From: Anaerolineae bacterium
Lineage (GTDB): Bacteria > Chloroflexota > Anaerolineae > UBA4142 > SHND01
Direction of reading: 5' to 3'
Assembly: GCA_020851635.1 (NCBI GenBank)
Contig: JADZCJ010000140.1
Location: 186,001 to 250,000, forward strand
Length of the DNA stretch: 64,000 bases
Both the position numbers and the translations under genes were made by a program. Position 1 is the stretch's first letter; the number at the start of each line of letters is the position of its first letter. This document shows, piece by piece, positions 40,636 through 49,820 of the stretch. The notes under the pieces are model-generated. The model ran no database searches and was not told where the DNA came from. It saw only the letters and a program-made list of their open reading frames with translations.

Positions 40636-42036
40636 TTATGAACCTGGCGCGCGCGGCAGCAGCACGGTGAACGTCGAACTTTTTCCTTCGACACTGCGCG
40701 CTTGAATCTCGCCCCCGTGTGTTTGGGCAATCTTGCACGCAATCGCAAGCCCTAACCCTGCACCGCCGGTGGAGCGCGAGGCGTCGGCGCGATAAAAACG
40801 ATCAAAGATGTGCGGCAAGTCTTGCCTAGGAATTCCGCGTCCGGTATCCTGCACGAGAATGCGTACTGTTTTTCCATCTGAATGTGCGTTGACCGTAACG
40901 CCGCCGCGTTCGGTATATTTAATTGCGTTCTCAACCAAATTAACGAACAACCGAACCAACTCGTCACTGTCCCCGTTCACAACGAGTTCGGGTGCAACAT
41001 TGCATGCAAGCGTCAAATCCTTTGCCTGCGCCAACATTCTCAACGACTCACAAACATCGGAAAGCAGCAAGGATATATCTACGGGTTCGGATACAACACT
41101 GGCATGCCCATCGCTGCGCGCGAGCTGCAACAGATGTTCGGTCAAGATGTTGAGCCGTTTTGTTTCAAATTCGAGATCGTCGAGCGCGTGCTCATACTCT
41201 TGCGTGTTGCGCGGTTGGTCGCGCGTCACATCGAGAATTGCTTGCATCGCGGCAAGAGGCGTACGCAGATCATGGGATGCATCGGCGACAAATCTTCTTT
41301 CCCGCTGTAACGAATCATCCAAACGCTCTAACATCAAATCGAGCGTCGCGGCAAGACGACCGACCTCATCATCCGTTGTGGGGAGATTCAAACGCGCGGA
41401 CAGATTTTGCGCCGAGATGTTGCGCGCGGTTCGTGTCATTTGATCAATTGGTGCAAGCGCGCGCGCCGCCAGAAAATATCCACCGCCTGCCGCCAACGCA
41501 ATCAATGCGACGCCGCCAAAGAGCAGCGCGCGCAATAACTGATTAAGCGTTTCTTGAACGCTCGCTAAACTCTTCGCGACTTGGATGATCCCAACCCGTT
41601 GTCCTTCCTCTATAATTGGCGCGCTGTAGAGGCGAATCGAATTGTTATTGCTAGCGTCCGCGAACGTCGCAAAAAGGGATTCGTCACGCTGAGGGAGGGA
41701 GATGGTTTCAGGTGGAATCGGCACATCGCGGTAATTTCCAAAACCGCCGATCAAAATCCCCTTTGTGCTGAGAATGCGAATCGTCAAATCGCGCGCACGC
41801 AAGCTAGCCGCGGGAGAATTTTCGGGAAGCGAATCTGTAAAATTGATGCGCCCATCTTCATAATTGATGGCAGCAATGGCTTGGGTTGCGCTCAGGCGCA
41901 GCGAATCATCAATTGCCGCTGCTAAATCGCGCGCGAGACTGAAATAGACAAATACCCCAAAGGCGATTAATGCCCCCAACACGAGCAGTGCCACCCACAA
42001 GGCGAAACGGAAGCGCAAGGTCTTAATTCGCTTCAT
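40636..42036 (-). CDS. Sensor histidine kinase
   Basis: A 466-residue kinase: TM1 (about 11-34), periplasmic sensor (35-165), TM2 (166-190), HAMP (190-245), HisKA with His255 (ADASHDLRTP), and HATPase_c with NLVENAIKYTE, DTGRGIP and GAGLGLAIACK boxes. The sensor has a few aromatic and acidic residues but no obvious metal motif. It overlaps the response-regulator gene by 14 bp and is translated after it. The signal is unknown; see the shared promoter motif at 42752 and 43272. Confidence 0.93.
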   Translation of the reverse strand: MKRIKTLRFRFALWVALLVLGALIAFGVFVYFSLARDLAAAIDDSLRLSATQAIAAINYEDGRINFTDSLPENSPAASLRARDLTIRILSTKGILIGGFGNYRDVPIPPETISLPQRDESLFATFADASNNNSIRLYSAPIIEEGQRVGIIQVAKSLASVQETLNQLLRALLFGGVALIALAAGGGYFLAARALAPIDQMTRTARNISAQNLSARLNLPTTDDEVGRLAATLDLMLERLDDSLQRERRFVADASHDLRTPLAAMQAILDVTRDQPRNTQEYEHALDDLEFETKRLNILTEHLLQLARSDGHASVVSEPVDISLLLSDVCESLRMLAQAKDLTLACNVAPELVVNGDSDELVRLFVNLVENAIKYTERGGVTVNAHSDGKTVRILVQDTGRGIPRQDLPHIFDRFYRADASRSTGGAGLGLAIACKIAQTHGGEIQARSVEGKSSTFTVLLPRAPGS

Positions 42037-42712
42037 CTTGGTCCGCCGATATGCTGTATCCCGCGCCGCGCACGGTGCGAATCAATTTGAGTTCGTACGC
42101 CTCATCGAGTTTGCGGCGTAAATTTCGAACATACACATCCACGACGTTGGAATCGTTATACGTTTCATAGTTCCACACATGTTCGGCGATCACAGTTCGG
42201 CTCAACACCCGGCTTGGTTCGCGCATCAAACATTCCAGTACCGCAAATTCTTTGGGGGACAATTCAATCGGCTTGTCGCCGCGCACCACGCGATGCGTAC
42301 GCACATCAAGGGTTAAATCGCCCACCTGCAGGACCGTCATTTTTGGCACATCCCCTGCCCGTCGCGCCAAGGCGCGCAGCCGCGCGAGTAATTCTTTGAT
42401 GGCAAATGGTTTCACCAAGTAATCATCCGCGCCCGCGTCCAGTCCCGCGACGCGATCATCCACGCTGTCGCGCGCCGTTAGCATTAGAATCGGTGTGCGA
42501 ACGTTTTTGGAACGCAGTTCACGACACACGGTCAAGCCATTGACTTGCGGTAGTAACACATCCAGCACGATTAAATCAAATTCTACGACTGCTGCCCAAT
42601 CTAGCGCCTCGCGCCCTGTATAGGCAACGTCCACCGCATACCCCTGTTCTTCCAAACCGCGCTTGACATACGCGGAAATTCGATGTTCGTCTTCAACTAA
42701 CAATACACGCAT
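42023..42712 (-). CDS. OmpR-family response regulator
   Basis: A 229-residue regulator: receiver domain with Asp7/Asp8-type acidic pair (VEDEH), phospho-acceptor Asp51 (VLDVLLPQVNG), TARDS and KPFAIKE switch residues, then a winged-helix domain with the VVDVYVRNLRRKLDE recognition region. Partner of the overlapping kinase. The short sequence GCAAGATGAAGTT occurs upstream of this gene and upstream of the acidic protein gene at 43210, so both may be its targets. Confidence 0.95.
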   Translation of the reverse strand: MRVLLVEDEHRISAYVKRGLEEQGYAVDVAYTGREALDWAAVVEFDLIVLDVLLPQVNGLTVCRELRSKNVRTPILMLTARDSVDDRVAGLDAGADDYLVKPFAIKELLARLRALARRAGDVPKMTVLQVGDLTLDVRTHRVVRGDKPIELSPKEFAVLECLMREPSRVLSRTVIAEHVWNYETYNDSNVVDVYVRNLRRKLDEAYELKLIRTVRGAGYSISADQDEAN

Positions 42713-42751
42713 ACAAGAATCGCTCCCATGCTCGGAAAGGAGTCTATCACA

Positions 42752-42772
42752 GCAAGATGAAGTTGGGATGAA
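42752..42772 (-). promoter_or_regulatory. Direct-repeat site upstream of response regulator
   Basis: Minus strand contains TTCATC twice, 11 bp apart (plus-strand GATGAAGTTGGGATGAA). The 13-mer GCAAGATGAAGTT here recurs identically at 43272-43284, upstream of the next gene. Direct repeats one turn apart suit an OmpR-family regulator. Confidence 0.5.
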
Positions 42773-42799
42773 AAAGAGCCGCCTGGAATCCCAGGCGGC
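42771..42799 (-). terminator. Intrinsic terminator after acidic protein gene
   Basis: Minus strand: 9-bp stem GCCGCCTGG/CCAGGCGGC with 4-nt loop, then a T-run (plus-strand A5 at 42771-42775). Confidence 0.88.
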
Positions 42800-42826
42800 C
42801 CCGTTCGTTCCCTGTCTTTGATCGTT

Positions 42827-43210
42827 TTACTTTGATTGTGCCGGTGTCGTTTGCTCGGTTGCATCATCGTCCGCGGTTTCATTCTCCGCAGAGTCTGTCT
42901 CGGACGCCTCCTCAGACTGATCGTCGGGACCCGATTGATCCCCGCATTGCAATTCCACCTTGTCCGTATCGTTGTCCGCGCCGTCGTTTACTTCTTGATC
43001 ATCGGGCGTGTCATTCGCGCACGGGTCTGAAGCTTGCGCGGCGGGGGCTTGTTGGTTGAGCGCTTTTGCGCCCGCGCGCGCTTGAACCTGCTGCGAAATC
43101 GCTGCGCTTGGACTGTCGGATGGTACCATCGCGAATGCCAGATTGAGCGGCAGCGCCATCCCAAAGACCGTCAATGCCAACGCGATCAAAACTAGAATGT
43201 TTTTCTTCAT
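42827..43210 (-). CDS. Small acidic exported protein, unknown
   Basis: A 127-residue exported protein: signal peptide (about 1-27) then a low-complexity acidic region rich in Asp, Glu, Ser and Thr with two Cys (DPCANDT and LQCGDQ). It would be highly charged on the surface, perhaps binding cations. Its promoter shares a 13-mer with the response regulator gene, so it is likely a target of that two-component system. No family is recognised. Confidence 0.65.
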   Translation of the reverse strand: MKKNILVLIALALTVFGMALPLNLAFAMVPSDSPSAAISQQVQARAGAKALNQQAPAAQASDPCANDTPDDQEVNDGADNDTDKVELQCGDQSGPDDQSEEASETDSAENETADDDATEQTTPAQSK

Positions 43211-43271
43211 GCCTTCTCCTTGTCAAGAATCGTGCGGAGTTTGTTCTTGAATCTACAAAGAGTGTAACGCG

Positions 43272-43294
43272 GCAAGATGAAGTTTGGGCAAGAT
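43272..43294 (-). promoter_or_regulatory. Site shared with response-regulator promoter
   Basis: GCAAGATGAAGTT at 43272-43284 matches 42752-42764 exactly, and GGCAAGAT recurs 16 bp away (43271 and 43287). Likely bound by the OmpR-family regulator at 42023. Confidence 0.45.
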
Positions 43295-43346
43295 TCAACA
43301 TGAATGTTTCTTCATGTAGTGAATTCACTAATTATTCCTAGCTGTT

Positions 43347-43739
43347 TTAACGCTCGAGTCCGAAGAGAAAATGAATCATCAAGCCCGCCACGAGGAGCCA
43401 AATGAATACAATCAAAATCGCCGCGGCGCGATTAATGGGTTTGCCTTGCGCCATCACCGCACGCGCTCGGGCTTGACATTCGGCTAACACTTGGTCGGGA
43501 ATCATTCGCACTGCGAGGGCAATGCCGAGCGGAATAATTACGAGATCGTCCAGGTATCCGAGAATTGGAATGAAATCAGGGATGAAGTCAATCGGACTAA
43601 AGGCATAGCCAACCACGAGTGCGGTAAAAATTTTTGCATGCCATGGCACCCGCTTGTCACGATACGCGAGGTAAATCGCGTAGACTTGAGTCTTGAGTTC
43701 TCGAACACGCTGTTTCCATTCCCCAAGAAATTTCTTCAT
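43347..43739 (-). CDS. DUF1232 (YkvA-like) membrane protein
   Basis: A 130-residue protein matching DUF1232: central helix with the family hallmark ALVVGYAFSPIDFIPDFIPILGYLDDLVIIPLGI, preceded by VPWHAKIF and followed by a C-terminal helix. The PIDxIPDF block is diagnostic. Function is unknown. It lies 3 bp after the CopC-CopD fusion gene, so it is probably co-transcribed. Confidence 0.88.
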   Translation of the reverse strand: MKKFLGEWKQRVRELKTQVYAIYLAYRDKRVPWHAKIFTALVVGYAFSPIDFIPDFIPILGYLDDLVIIPLGIALAVRMIPDQVLAECQARARAVMAQGKPINRAAAILIVFIWLLVAGLMIHFLFGLER

Positions 43740-43742
43740 ATC

Positions 43743-46652
43743 TCACGGCTGCGGTGTAAATCCCGGTGCGCCGCTCCCGCCTTGTTGCCTTGCCTGCTGG
43801 GCGAGCAAACGCACATATGCGACAACATCAACGATTTGATCCTGCGTTAGACGGGGACCGAATGCCGGCATGTAGCCGCGCCCATTCAGGATCGTTTGGA
43901 AATGATACTGCTCGTCGTGTTGAAAAAAATGAGTTGTGAGATCAAATGGTTTGACGGGCAGGCTCTGCCCGCCCGGTCCATCCCCGCGCGCTTTTTCGCC
44001 GTGACAAGCAAGACAATTCTCTTGATACACCAATTGTCCCGGGGTTGCACGCGCAAGATTCGTGGGCGCGCTTGCATTTGCATTGATTGTGCCGTTGACC
44101 GCATCAATGAACAAGCCGACCCCCAGTAAAACACTTGCCGCGCCGATGCCCAGAATCGTCAAGCGCGTATTGCGCGGACGTTTGCCTCCGCCGCCAAGCA
44201 GCAACAGCACAACGCCTGAAACTACCAACACCAACGCGCCGTCGCCTTCCAAGTCTCCGGTGATCGGTCCGCGGGGACGAGGTGAGGCGACAACCATTTG
44301 CGTAATCGCGTCATTGCCTTGTGTAGCCACAATCGGCGCGCTGGTTGGCGCCGGGGCAACATTCGCAGGTGCCGAGATTGTAATCCCCTGACTGTCAAAA
44401 TCGCCATAGCGTTCGACCATGTAGTGCGTGGCTGCCGCCATCGCGAATTGCAGGACGCGCGCATCCTCCTTTGCGACCCAGTACGCGTACTGTACCATCT
44501 CGTCGCCGCTGGTTGTTGGGATTTCAAATCGAATGAGTTGTGCGGGTGTTCCGTCGATCGTCTCTTCCCGCCCGAAACGCACATTCCGTGCTTGCTGAGC
44601 GAAATCGAATTTGGGAAACACAAAGGCATCAATCCGCGGGCGTTCATTCCACTGCCCGCCTGTGGTCTGAAGATATTGCGTAGAGCCGATAGCGATTGCT
44701 TCGCCCTGCCCTTCAATCTTGAAGCGCGTCTTGTCCGGCGCGCGATATTCATACTCGGAAACGACCACCGCATTCGTGCCATCGTTCAATTCCTGCCGCG
44801 AACGCAGCGCAGCGAGATTGTTCATGCGGGCCTCTGCCTGCTGAAGTTGCAGGCGCGCGGTTGCCACGTCATTGTTTGAAGCATCCCCCGCAGATCGATA
44901 ATATGGGAAATCGACGACAGCATCTGCAAGCCCCCGGCGCCGCACCATAACCCTCACTCGCCACATCCCGTCGAGTGGGAAATAATTCCCGTTCACTATG
45001 TATGTGCCGTCATTTGCAGACTCGGCATTCACATTTTGAAGGCCCTGGTCTTGATCCAGATACATGAACTGTAGAATGACGCGTTGAATGTCCGTGAGCG
45101 GATTGCCTTGCGGGTCCGTTGCGCGAATTTCAAGCACTTCGGGCTGCCTAACCGTCGGTCCGATTTGTAGTTGGACGCGCATTTCGGCCGTTGGGTTGCC
45201 AAACAGGATGACTGGACGCTCTTGAATTTGCTCGACCACGGCAGGACCAATCTCCGTTGGGGTCGAGCGCGGTGGGGGAGTGAGCGTCAACAAGCCCGCC
45301 AGAAAAATGACGCCGACCCCCAACAGCACTTCGCCCGCGACAGTGAGGCGAAAGCGGGAAAACAGCCGCGCGCTTTTTTCCGGCGCAGTGACATAGCCGC
45401 GAAAACGCGGGCTGATCAACAGGAGATTCAAGGCGCCAAATGCAATCATCACCAGAAACAGCCCGACCTTGAGCGTGAGCGACGCGGTGTATGAATTGGC
45501 AAAAAGATTCTGGAACGCGCTGAAATCACCGGCGATGACCTTGTCGAGCGCAGGGATCTGCACACGCGAGCTGTAAATCCCGGTGCCCGCAATAATGATA
45601 GTGGACGCAATTGCGGCAAACGAAAATTCCGGCACAAGCCAGGCGATCCATTTGCTGCGCTTGATCGGGTCCATCGAGCGCCAAATGAACGGCATCACCC
45701 ACGCAAATACAAACAATCCCCCCACCCAAATGGCGATGCCGAGCAGGTGCAGCCAGTCGGCAATCACGGGCAGCCATCTATCGCCGATACCCACACTGTG
45801 TCCGAGCAGAGAACGCGTAAAAAGCGCTACAAAGCCGAGCACAATCAACGCGAGCTCGCCTTGTGGAACTCTGACCCGCCGCTGCATGAGTATGACAATC
45901 AACCCCGCAGCACCGATCAACCCAATCCGAATGAGCCACAACGACCCGAAACGCGTCGTCGTCAAAACTTTGATGAGCGCGGTGAACGAGATTTCGTCCG
46001 CGACCAACTGCGCCTGTAGCGCGAGTTCAGCAAGATTGCCAACAAAAAAGAGTATAAACGCGAACGCGACGAGCTGCAGCCAACGCATATCCACCACGCG
46101 GCGGGTCGAATTGTTTGCATCCACTGCGTCGAGTGAGCGGTTCAACAAATATACGCGAAAAAAGAATGCGCCCGCAAGCGTCAGCAGCGACAGCAAGCTC
46201 AACCATCGTGCGGTTGCAGAAATGGGATTCGCCTCATACGTCGCCGTCCCGCCTGAATCGATCGGCACGGTGGCAGGCCCGGCGACATTCCCGACGTTAA
46301 ACGCAAACACACCGCGTGTGATGTGGCCGTCCGCTTGCGACAAGATTTTCCAAACGACAGTGTACGTCCCATCCGTCACCCCCTTCATGGGAACTATCAC
46401 AGATAAAGGGTCATCAGGGGAGAGGGTTAATGCACCCGTGTCCACGCGCTCTTTCTGTGCGTTTAAGACTTGTACCTCGCTGAAACCCAATTCAGGGGGC
46501 TCGTCAAACCACAGCTGCACTTGCGAAGGTGCAGAACCAACACTGGAACCCGGCGCAGGAATCGCTTTGATTAATTTCGCATGTGCAGAGACGGAACTCA
46601 CTACAAAGAGTGTGAGCAGCACGACAAACAAGATATTCAGGGCAACTTTCAT
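43743..46652 (-). CDS. CopC-CopD-cytochrome c multidomain fusion (969 aa)
   Basis: Domains in order: signal peptide (1-23), CopC domain (24-120) starting with mature His24 (HAKLIKAIPAPGSSV) and ending DGHITRGVFAF, so the N-terminal His-brace copper site is plausible; CopD-type membrane domain (about 145-440) with many helices; an extracytoplasmic beta domain (about 470-590); a LolA-like outer sheet (about 615-780, QTTGGQWNERP); a membrane hairpin (about 800-870); and a C-terminal class I cytochrome c with CLACH (about 890) and later Met. It would take copper from CopC to CopD and contribute electrons through the heme. Such a long single-chain fusion is uncommon. Confidence 0.88.
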   Translation of the reverse strand: MKVALNILFVVLLTLFVVSSVSAHAKLIKAIPAPGSSVGSAPSQVQLWFDEPPELGFSEVQVLNAQKERVDTGALTLSPDDPLSVIVPMKGVTDGTYTVVWKILSQADGHITRGVFAFNVGNVAGPATVPIDSGGTATYEANPISATARWLSLLSLLTLAGAFFFRVYLLNRSLDAVDANNSTRRVVDMRWLQLVAFAFILFFVGNLAELALQAQLVADEISFTALIKVLTTTRFGSLWLIRIGLIGAAGLIVILMQRRVRVPQGELALIVLGFVALFTRSLLGHSVGIGDRWLPVIADWLHLLGIAIWVGGLFVFAWVMPFIWRSMDPIKRSKWIAWLVPEFSFAAIASTIIIAGTGIYSSRVQIPALDKVIAGDFSAFQNLFANSYTASLTLKVGLFLVMIAFGALNLLLISPRFRGYVTAPEKSARLFSRFRLTVAGEVLLGVGVIFLAGLLTLTPPPRSTPTEIGPAVVEQIQERPVILFGNPTAEMRVQLQIGPTVRQPEVLEIRATDPQGNPLTDIQRVILQFMYLDQDQGLQNVNAESANDGTYIVNGNYFPLDGMWRVRVMVRRRGLADAVVDFPYYRSAGDASNNDVATARLQLQQAEARMNNLAALRSRQELNDGTNAVVVSEYEYRAPDKTRFKIEGQGEAIAIGSTQYLQTTGGQWNERPRIDAFVFPKFDFAQQARNVRFGREETIDGTPAQLIRFEIPTTSGDEMVQYAYWVAKEDARVLQFAMAAATHYMVERYGDFDSQGITISAPANVAPAPTSAPIVATQGNDAITQMVVASPRPRGPITGDLEGDGALVLVVSGVVLLLLGGGGKRPRNTRLTILGIGAASVLLGVGLFIDAVNGTINANASAPTNLARATPGQLVYQENCLACHGEKARGDGPGGQSLPVKPFDLTTHFFQHDEQYHFQTILNGRGYMPAFGPRLTQDQIVDVVAYVRLLAQQARQQGGSGAPGFTPQP

Positions 46653-46712
46653 ACTTGCAATTCTCCCGTTTCACCAGGCGGCTGGGGGCCGGCCCTTGTT
46701 CCTTTACTACCG

Positions 46713-47771
46713 TCACGCATGCGAGTGCGCAGGCAAGCCGTCGTGCACATGTTGAATACGTTGATGATACTTCTCACCCGACGTGTGTTGCGGGTCCACA
46801 TGCACTACGGCATTCCCGAGATGTGGCAGGTGATGCAAGAGTTGATGCCGTACCTCGTTCGCAATCGCGTGACCCTCGACGATGGATGACTTGGGGTCGA
46901 CCGCGACATTTAGCTCGGCGTACAGGCGGTGACCCGCCCAACGCGCGCGCACCTGTGATACTTCTGTTACGCCGTTCACGTTCCCCGCCGCGTGTTTCAG
47001 TTCGTCGATGATGTCGGGTTCGACGCCATCCAACAGCCGCGCAAAAATGGTTGCCCCTGATTCCCACACGATCCGTAAAATCGCAAGCGTGATAAACAAC
47101 CCGATCAGTGGATCGAGAATGGGAAACCCGAGCCACGAGCCAATCGCCCCAATCAAGACGGCAAGACTGGTCCATCCGTCGGTGCGCGCATGATATCCAT
47201 CCGCAATCAACGCCGCGCTGCCGATTTCCTTGCCCACGCGAAGCCGAAAGATTGCTACCCCTTCATTGCCGATAAAGCCGACGATCGACGCAAGCGCGAC
47301 CGCCCAAACTAAACTTACGGGTTGCGGGTCGAACAGACGAAGAACGGATTCATAGCCCGCGACCACCGCACTCAACAATATAAGCCCGACGACGATCACG
47401 CCCGCCACATCTTCGGCGCGCCCCAAGCCGTATGAAAAACGTTTTGACGGTTTGCGCCGCGCCAACAAAAATGCAATGCCCAACGGGATTGCAGTCGCCG
47501 CGTCGCCAAAATTGTGAATGGTGTCTGCAAAGAGGGCAACACTCCCCGAGACCAGGACAATGACTACTTGAAACAGCGCGGTTGCCATCAATGCCACAAA
47601 TGACCACTTGACCGCCCAAAGTCCTTTAGATGTGGTCACAATGGAGGGGTCGATCGCGCCGTGTGTATGTCCATGCGCCGCGTCGCCATGGGATTTTTCT
47701 GCTTTTGCCGGTTGATCCGACTCGTGTTCGTGAGAGTGTTCCGAATCCGAATGTTTGTGATTGTCTGCCAT
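46713..47771 (-). CDS. Cation diffusion facilitator transporter
   Basis: A 352-residue CDF exporter: His-rich N-terminus (HKHSDSEHSHEH, then HGDAAHGHTHG), six helices, and a cytoplasmic C-terminal domain ending in another His segment (PAHSHA). The tetrahedral metal site is intact: His-x3-Asp in DTIHNFGDAA (TM2) and in DGYHARTDG (TM5). Zn(II) is the most common substrate of this group, but Co or Ni are possible. GGAGG precedes ATG 47771. It lies 59 bp upstream of the CopC-CopD fusion. Confidence 0.92.
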   Translation of the reverse strand: MADNHKHSDSEHSHEHESDQPAKAEKSHGDAAHGHTHGAIDPSIVTTSKGLWAVKWSFVALMATALFQVVIVLVSGSVALFADTIHNFGDAATAIPLGIAFLLARRKPSKRFSYGLGRAEDVAGVIVVGLILLSAVVAGYESVLRLFDPQPVSLVWAVALASIVGFIGNEGVAIFRLRVGKEIGSAALIADGYHARTDGWTSLAVLIGAIGSWLGFPILDPLIGLFITLAILRIVWESGATIFARLLDGVEPDIIDELKHAAGNVNGVTEVSQVRARWAGHRLYAELNVAVDPKSSIVEGHAIANEVRHQLLHHLPHLGNAVVHVDPQHTSGEKYHQRIQHVHDGLPAHSHA

Positions 47772-47844
47772 CCTGACCTCCACTTGAAATTAACTGACGA
47801 TTACGCAAAGTTGCTCGCTGCTCAGAGGGACAAGAAAATACGTT

Positions 47845-48351
47845 TCAATGGTCAATCGTCTCGGCTTCAACATGCCTTTTCGTTCGGTAACGCCTATGGA
47901 GCCCAACACTGACGGCTATCAGGAGCACCATGGCTACAGAGAACCCCGCCATGAATGGCGCCATCATTTCGCGATTGAATTGCGGCTTGCGTTCATCTAC
48001 GGGCGCAGCAATCACCAATACGATATTCGATACGGCAAGCTGGTTGCCTTGTTGATCAAAGAGTACGGCTTTCAAACGATGGGGTCCGGTTGGCTTGAAG
48101 GAAATAGCCACCGATTGTTCCCCATTGCGCACACCGACGACGGGTTCTTCGTCCACCCACAATTCCCAATAGTGGCCATCGTTCGGTAAAACACCAGAGA
48201 TCTGAACTGTTACTTGCGCGTTCTTGTCGGGCACATTTCGGCGATCCTGCGGTTTCACGATTTGAATGGAAGCGGCTGATTGCGCGGCAACATTTCCTAC
48301 AAACCATAGTGTAACGACGAGCAGCGCAATGCTGACAAGCACCCGTTTCAT
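47845..48351 (-). CDS. Exported Ig-like protein with C-terminal anchor
   Basis: A 168-residue protein: signal peptide (about 1-23), an immunoglobulin-like beta domain (about 28-118, IQIVKPQDRRNVPDKNAQVTVQISG), then a C-terminal helix (about 133-152) and a basic tail. It is anchored on the outer face. The domain resembles the CopC-type or DUF4399-like beta sandwich but lacks a His-brace start. It overlaps the next upstream gene by 4 bp. Confidence 0.7.
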   Translation of the reverse strand: MKRVLVSIALLVVTLWFVGNVAAQSAASIQIVKPQDRRNVPDKNAQVTVQISGVLPNDGHYWELWVDEEPVVGVRNGEQSVAISFKPTGPHRLKAVLFDQQGNQLAVSNIVLVIAAPVDERKPQFNREMMAPFMAGFSVAMVLLIAVSVGLHRRYRTKRHVEAETIDH

Positions 48352-49511
48352 TCAGCCGCTCGGGCAGCGCTGGATTTCATTCTGGCGCGCACACGTTGTG
48401 CTTCCTCACGCATCAAAATTCGTTCCACCCCCTCTGCTACCCATGCACCCAACACCAGACTTGTTGTGCCAACCGCAATGCCAAGCGGGACCATCACCAA
48501 AGTTTTTTCAATGGGCCACCACGGATAGCGCGTGAGATACCACGCCCACAGAAATTCAAAGGCGTAGAACGTCAGCACAAACACGGGTCCAAAGAACAAC
48601 AGCCAGCGTTTGCCCATTCCAAAACGCGCAAACGCAGTGTCGAGCAGCAGCGCGCTTGGTATCGCCATGATGGGCAAACTCGCCATTTTCGGCACTCCAA
48701 AACCCTGCAAAGTCATTCCCACTATGGCAGACCATAGGAACGGCACAACGACGACAAAGGTTGCAGCGCCCGCTCGATTTGTCACGCGCTGCGCGACGAC
48801 GAGCAGCGCGGGTCCAAATAACATCGCCAGAATCGGATAGATCGAGCCGTCAAAGCGCAGCTTGTCATAGATTAACCAGCGGTCGAGCGACATCCCCGCA
48901 ATCTGTGACGCGAACCAGCAAAACAACATCAACACCCCAAGATTTGGCATGTCGAGTTTTTGCCAGAACAGCACAGGTTTGCCGTCACGTGTTTTGGGCG
49001 TATGCACTTGCGGCAAGATAAACAGCACTCCGCCCGCCAATGCTAACAGAGCGCCGCACATGCCGATAAAGTGCGGCGGACTCCACAGGACGATATCGCC
49101 TTCGACATGCCCAACGTTGCGGTGCCACCAGTCGTCATACGCCGCGCCGCTATACATAATGGTCACACCGATGAGGGCGATCCAGATGCCCAATGGCGCC
49201 TGTACTTTGCCAAAATGAATCATACCGGGATCGCGCGGGCGGCGCGAGGCGGTCACGATGATTCCAATCGAAATCGCGGTTGCCAATGCGATTCCCCCGT
49301 ACATTAAATCGTGTGGGGGAATAAAAAAACTATCGCGTCCCCACGACGCATGCCAGGCGCCATCCCACAACAATCCGGTAAATGCCAACCATCCTGTGGC
49401 CACAAAGCCCCATGCCGCGAGGGAAAGTCCCCAAACCCGTCGCGCTAGAAAACCCTCGCCCCAATTCACCACTTCGACCCACATACTTGAAACCATTGTG
49501 CTCATGTTCAT
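48348..49511 (-). CDS. Polytopic membrane protein with conserved His/Trp sites
   Basis: A 387-residue protein with about ten helices. It has striking His/Trp/Asp motifs at membrane-loop borders: GAWHASWGRD, IPPHDLMY, YDDWWHRNVGHVEGD and SPPHFIGMCG, which could bind metal or heme. I do not recognise a family. Its place among copper and cytochrome genes suggests a copper- or heme-related membrane function, but this is inference. Confidence 0.65.
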   Translation of the reverse strand: MNMSTMVSSMWVEVVNWGEGFLARRVWGLSLAAWGFVATGWLAFTGLLWDGAWHASWGRDSFFIPPHDLMYGGIALATAISIGIIVTASRRPRDPGMIHFGKVQAPLGIWIALIGVTIMYSGAAYDDWWHRNVGHVEGDIVLWSPPHFIGMCGALLALAGGVLFILPQVHTPKTRDGKPVLFWQKLDMPNLGVLMLFCWFASQIAGMSLDRWLIYDKLRFDGSIYPILAMLFGPALLVVAQRVTNRAGAATFVVVVPFLWSAIVGMTLQGFGVPKMASLPIMAIPSALLLDTAFARFGMGKRWLLFFGPVFVLTFYAFEFLWAWYLTRYPWWPIEKTLVMVPLGIAVGTTSLVLGAWVAEGVERILMREEAQRVRARMKSSAARAAE

Positions 49512-49517
49512 TCTCTC

Positions 49518-49772
49518 CTACTGTCCCAAAGCCACACTTCGTAAGCCAAACACCGCCAACACCAGCGCTCCGACAAGAAATCCGATGGTGAGGGTGTAAA
49601 TAAGTATCCGTCCCAAGCCGCGCGGCGCGTCCTGGGGCAAAAGGAACGAATAGACGACAATGCCAAGAAAGACCGACAGAATCGCCAAGTCAAATTCCCA
49701 ATGCCCCGTCAACACGCCGCCGTGTGCGACGATCAATTGCCCGCGTGAAAGCGGTTCGATTGCTGATGGCAT
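49518..49772 (-). CDS. Small membrane protein, unknown
   Basis: An 84-residue protein with a polar start (IEPLSRGQLIVAHGGVLTGHWEFD) and two helices (about 27-44 and 55-78). It lies 6 bp upstream of the polytopic protein gene in the same operon. No family is recognised. Confidence 0.6.
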   Translation of the reverse strand: MPSAIEPLSRGQLIVAHGGVLTGHWEFDLAILSVFLGIVVYSFLLPQDAPRGLGRILIYTLTIGFLVGALVLAVFGLRSVALGQ

Positions 49773-49783
49773 GAAAAACAGAG

Positions 49784-49810
49784 ACCATTGGGGTCATTGA
49801 CCCCAATGGT
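49784..49810. terminator. Long GC-rich intrinsic terminator
   Basis: A 12-bp stem (ACCATTGGGGTC / GACCCCAATGGT) with 3-nt loop is followed by T7 on the plus strand; on the minus strand a T5 stretch follows after 5 nt. It separates the CopC gene at 49821 from the downstream membrane genes. Confidence 0.85.
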
Positions 49811-49820
49811 TTTTTTCTCG

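Noticed and set aside
45583-46755. 390-codon plus-strand ORF inside the CopC-CopD gene
   Set aside because: Low-complexity Ser/Thr/Pro/Asn composition typical of an antisense shadow of a membrane-protein gene.
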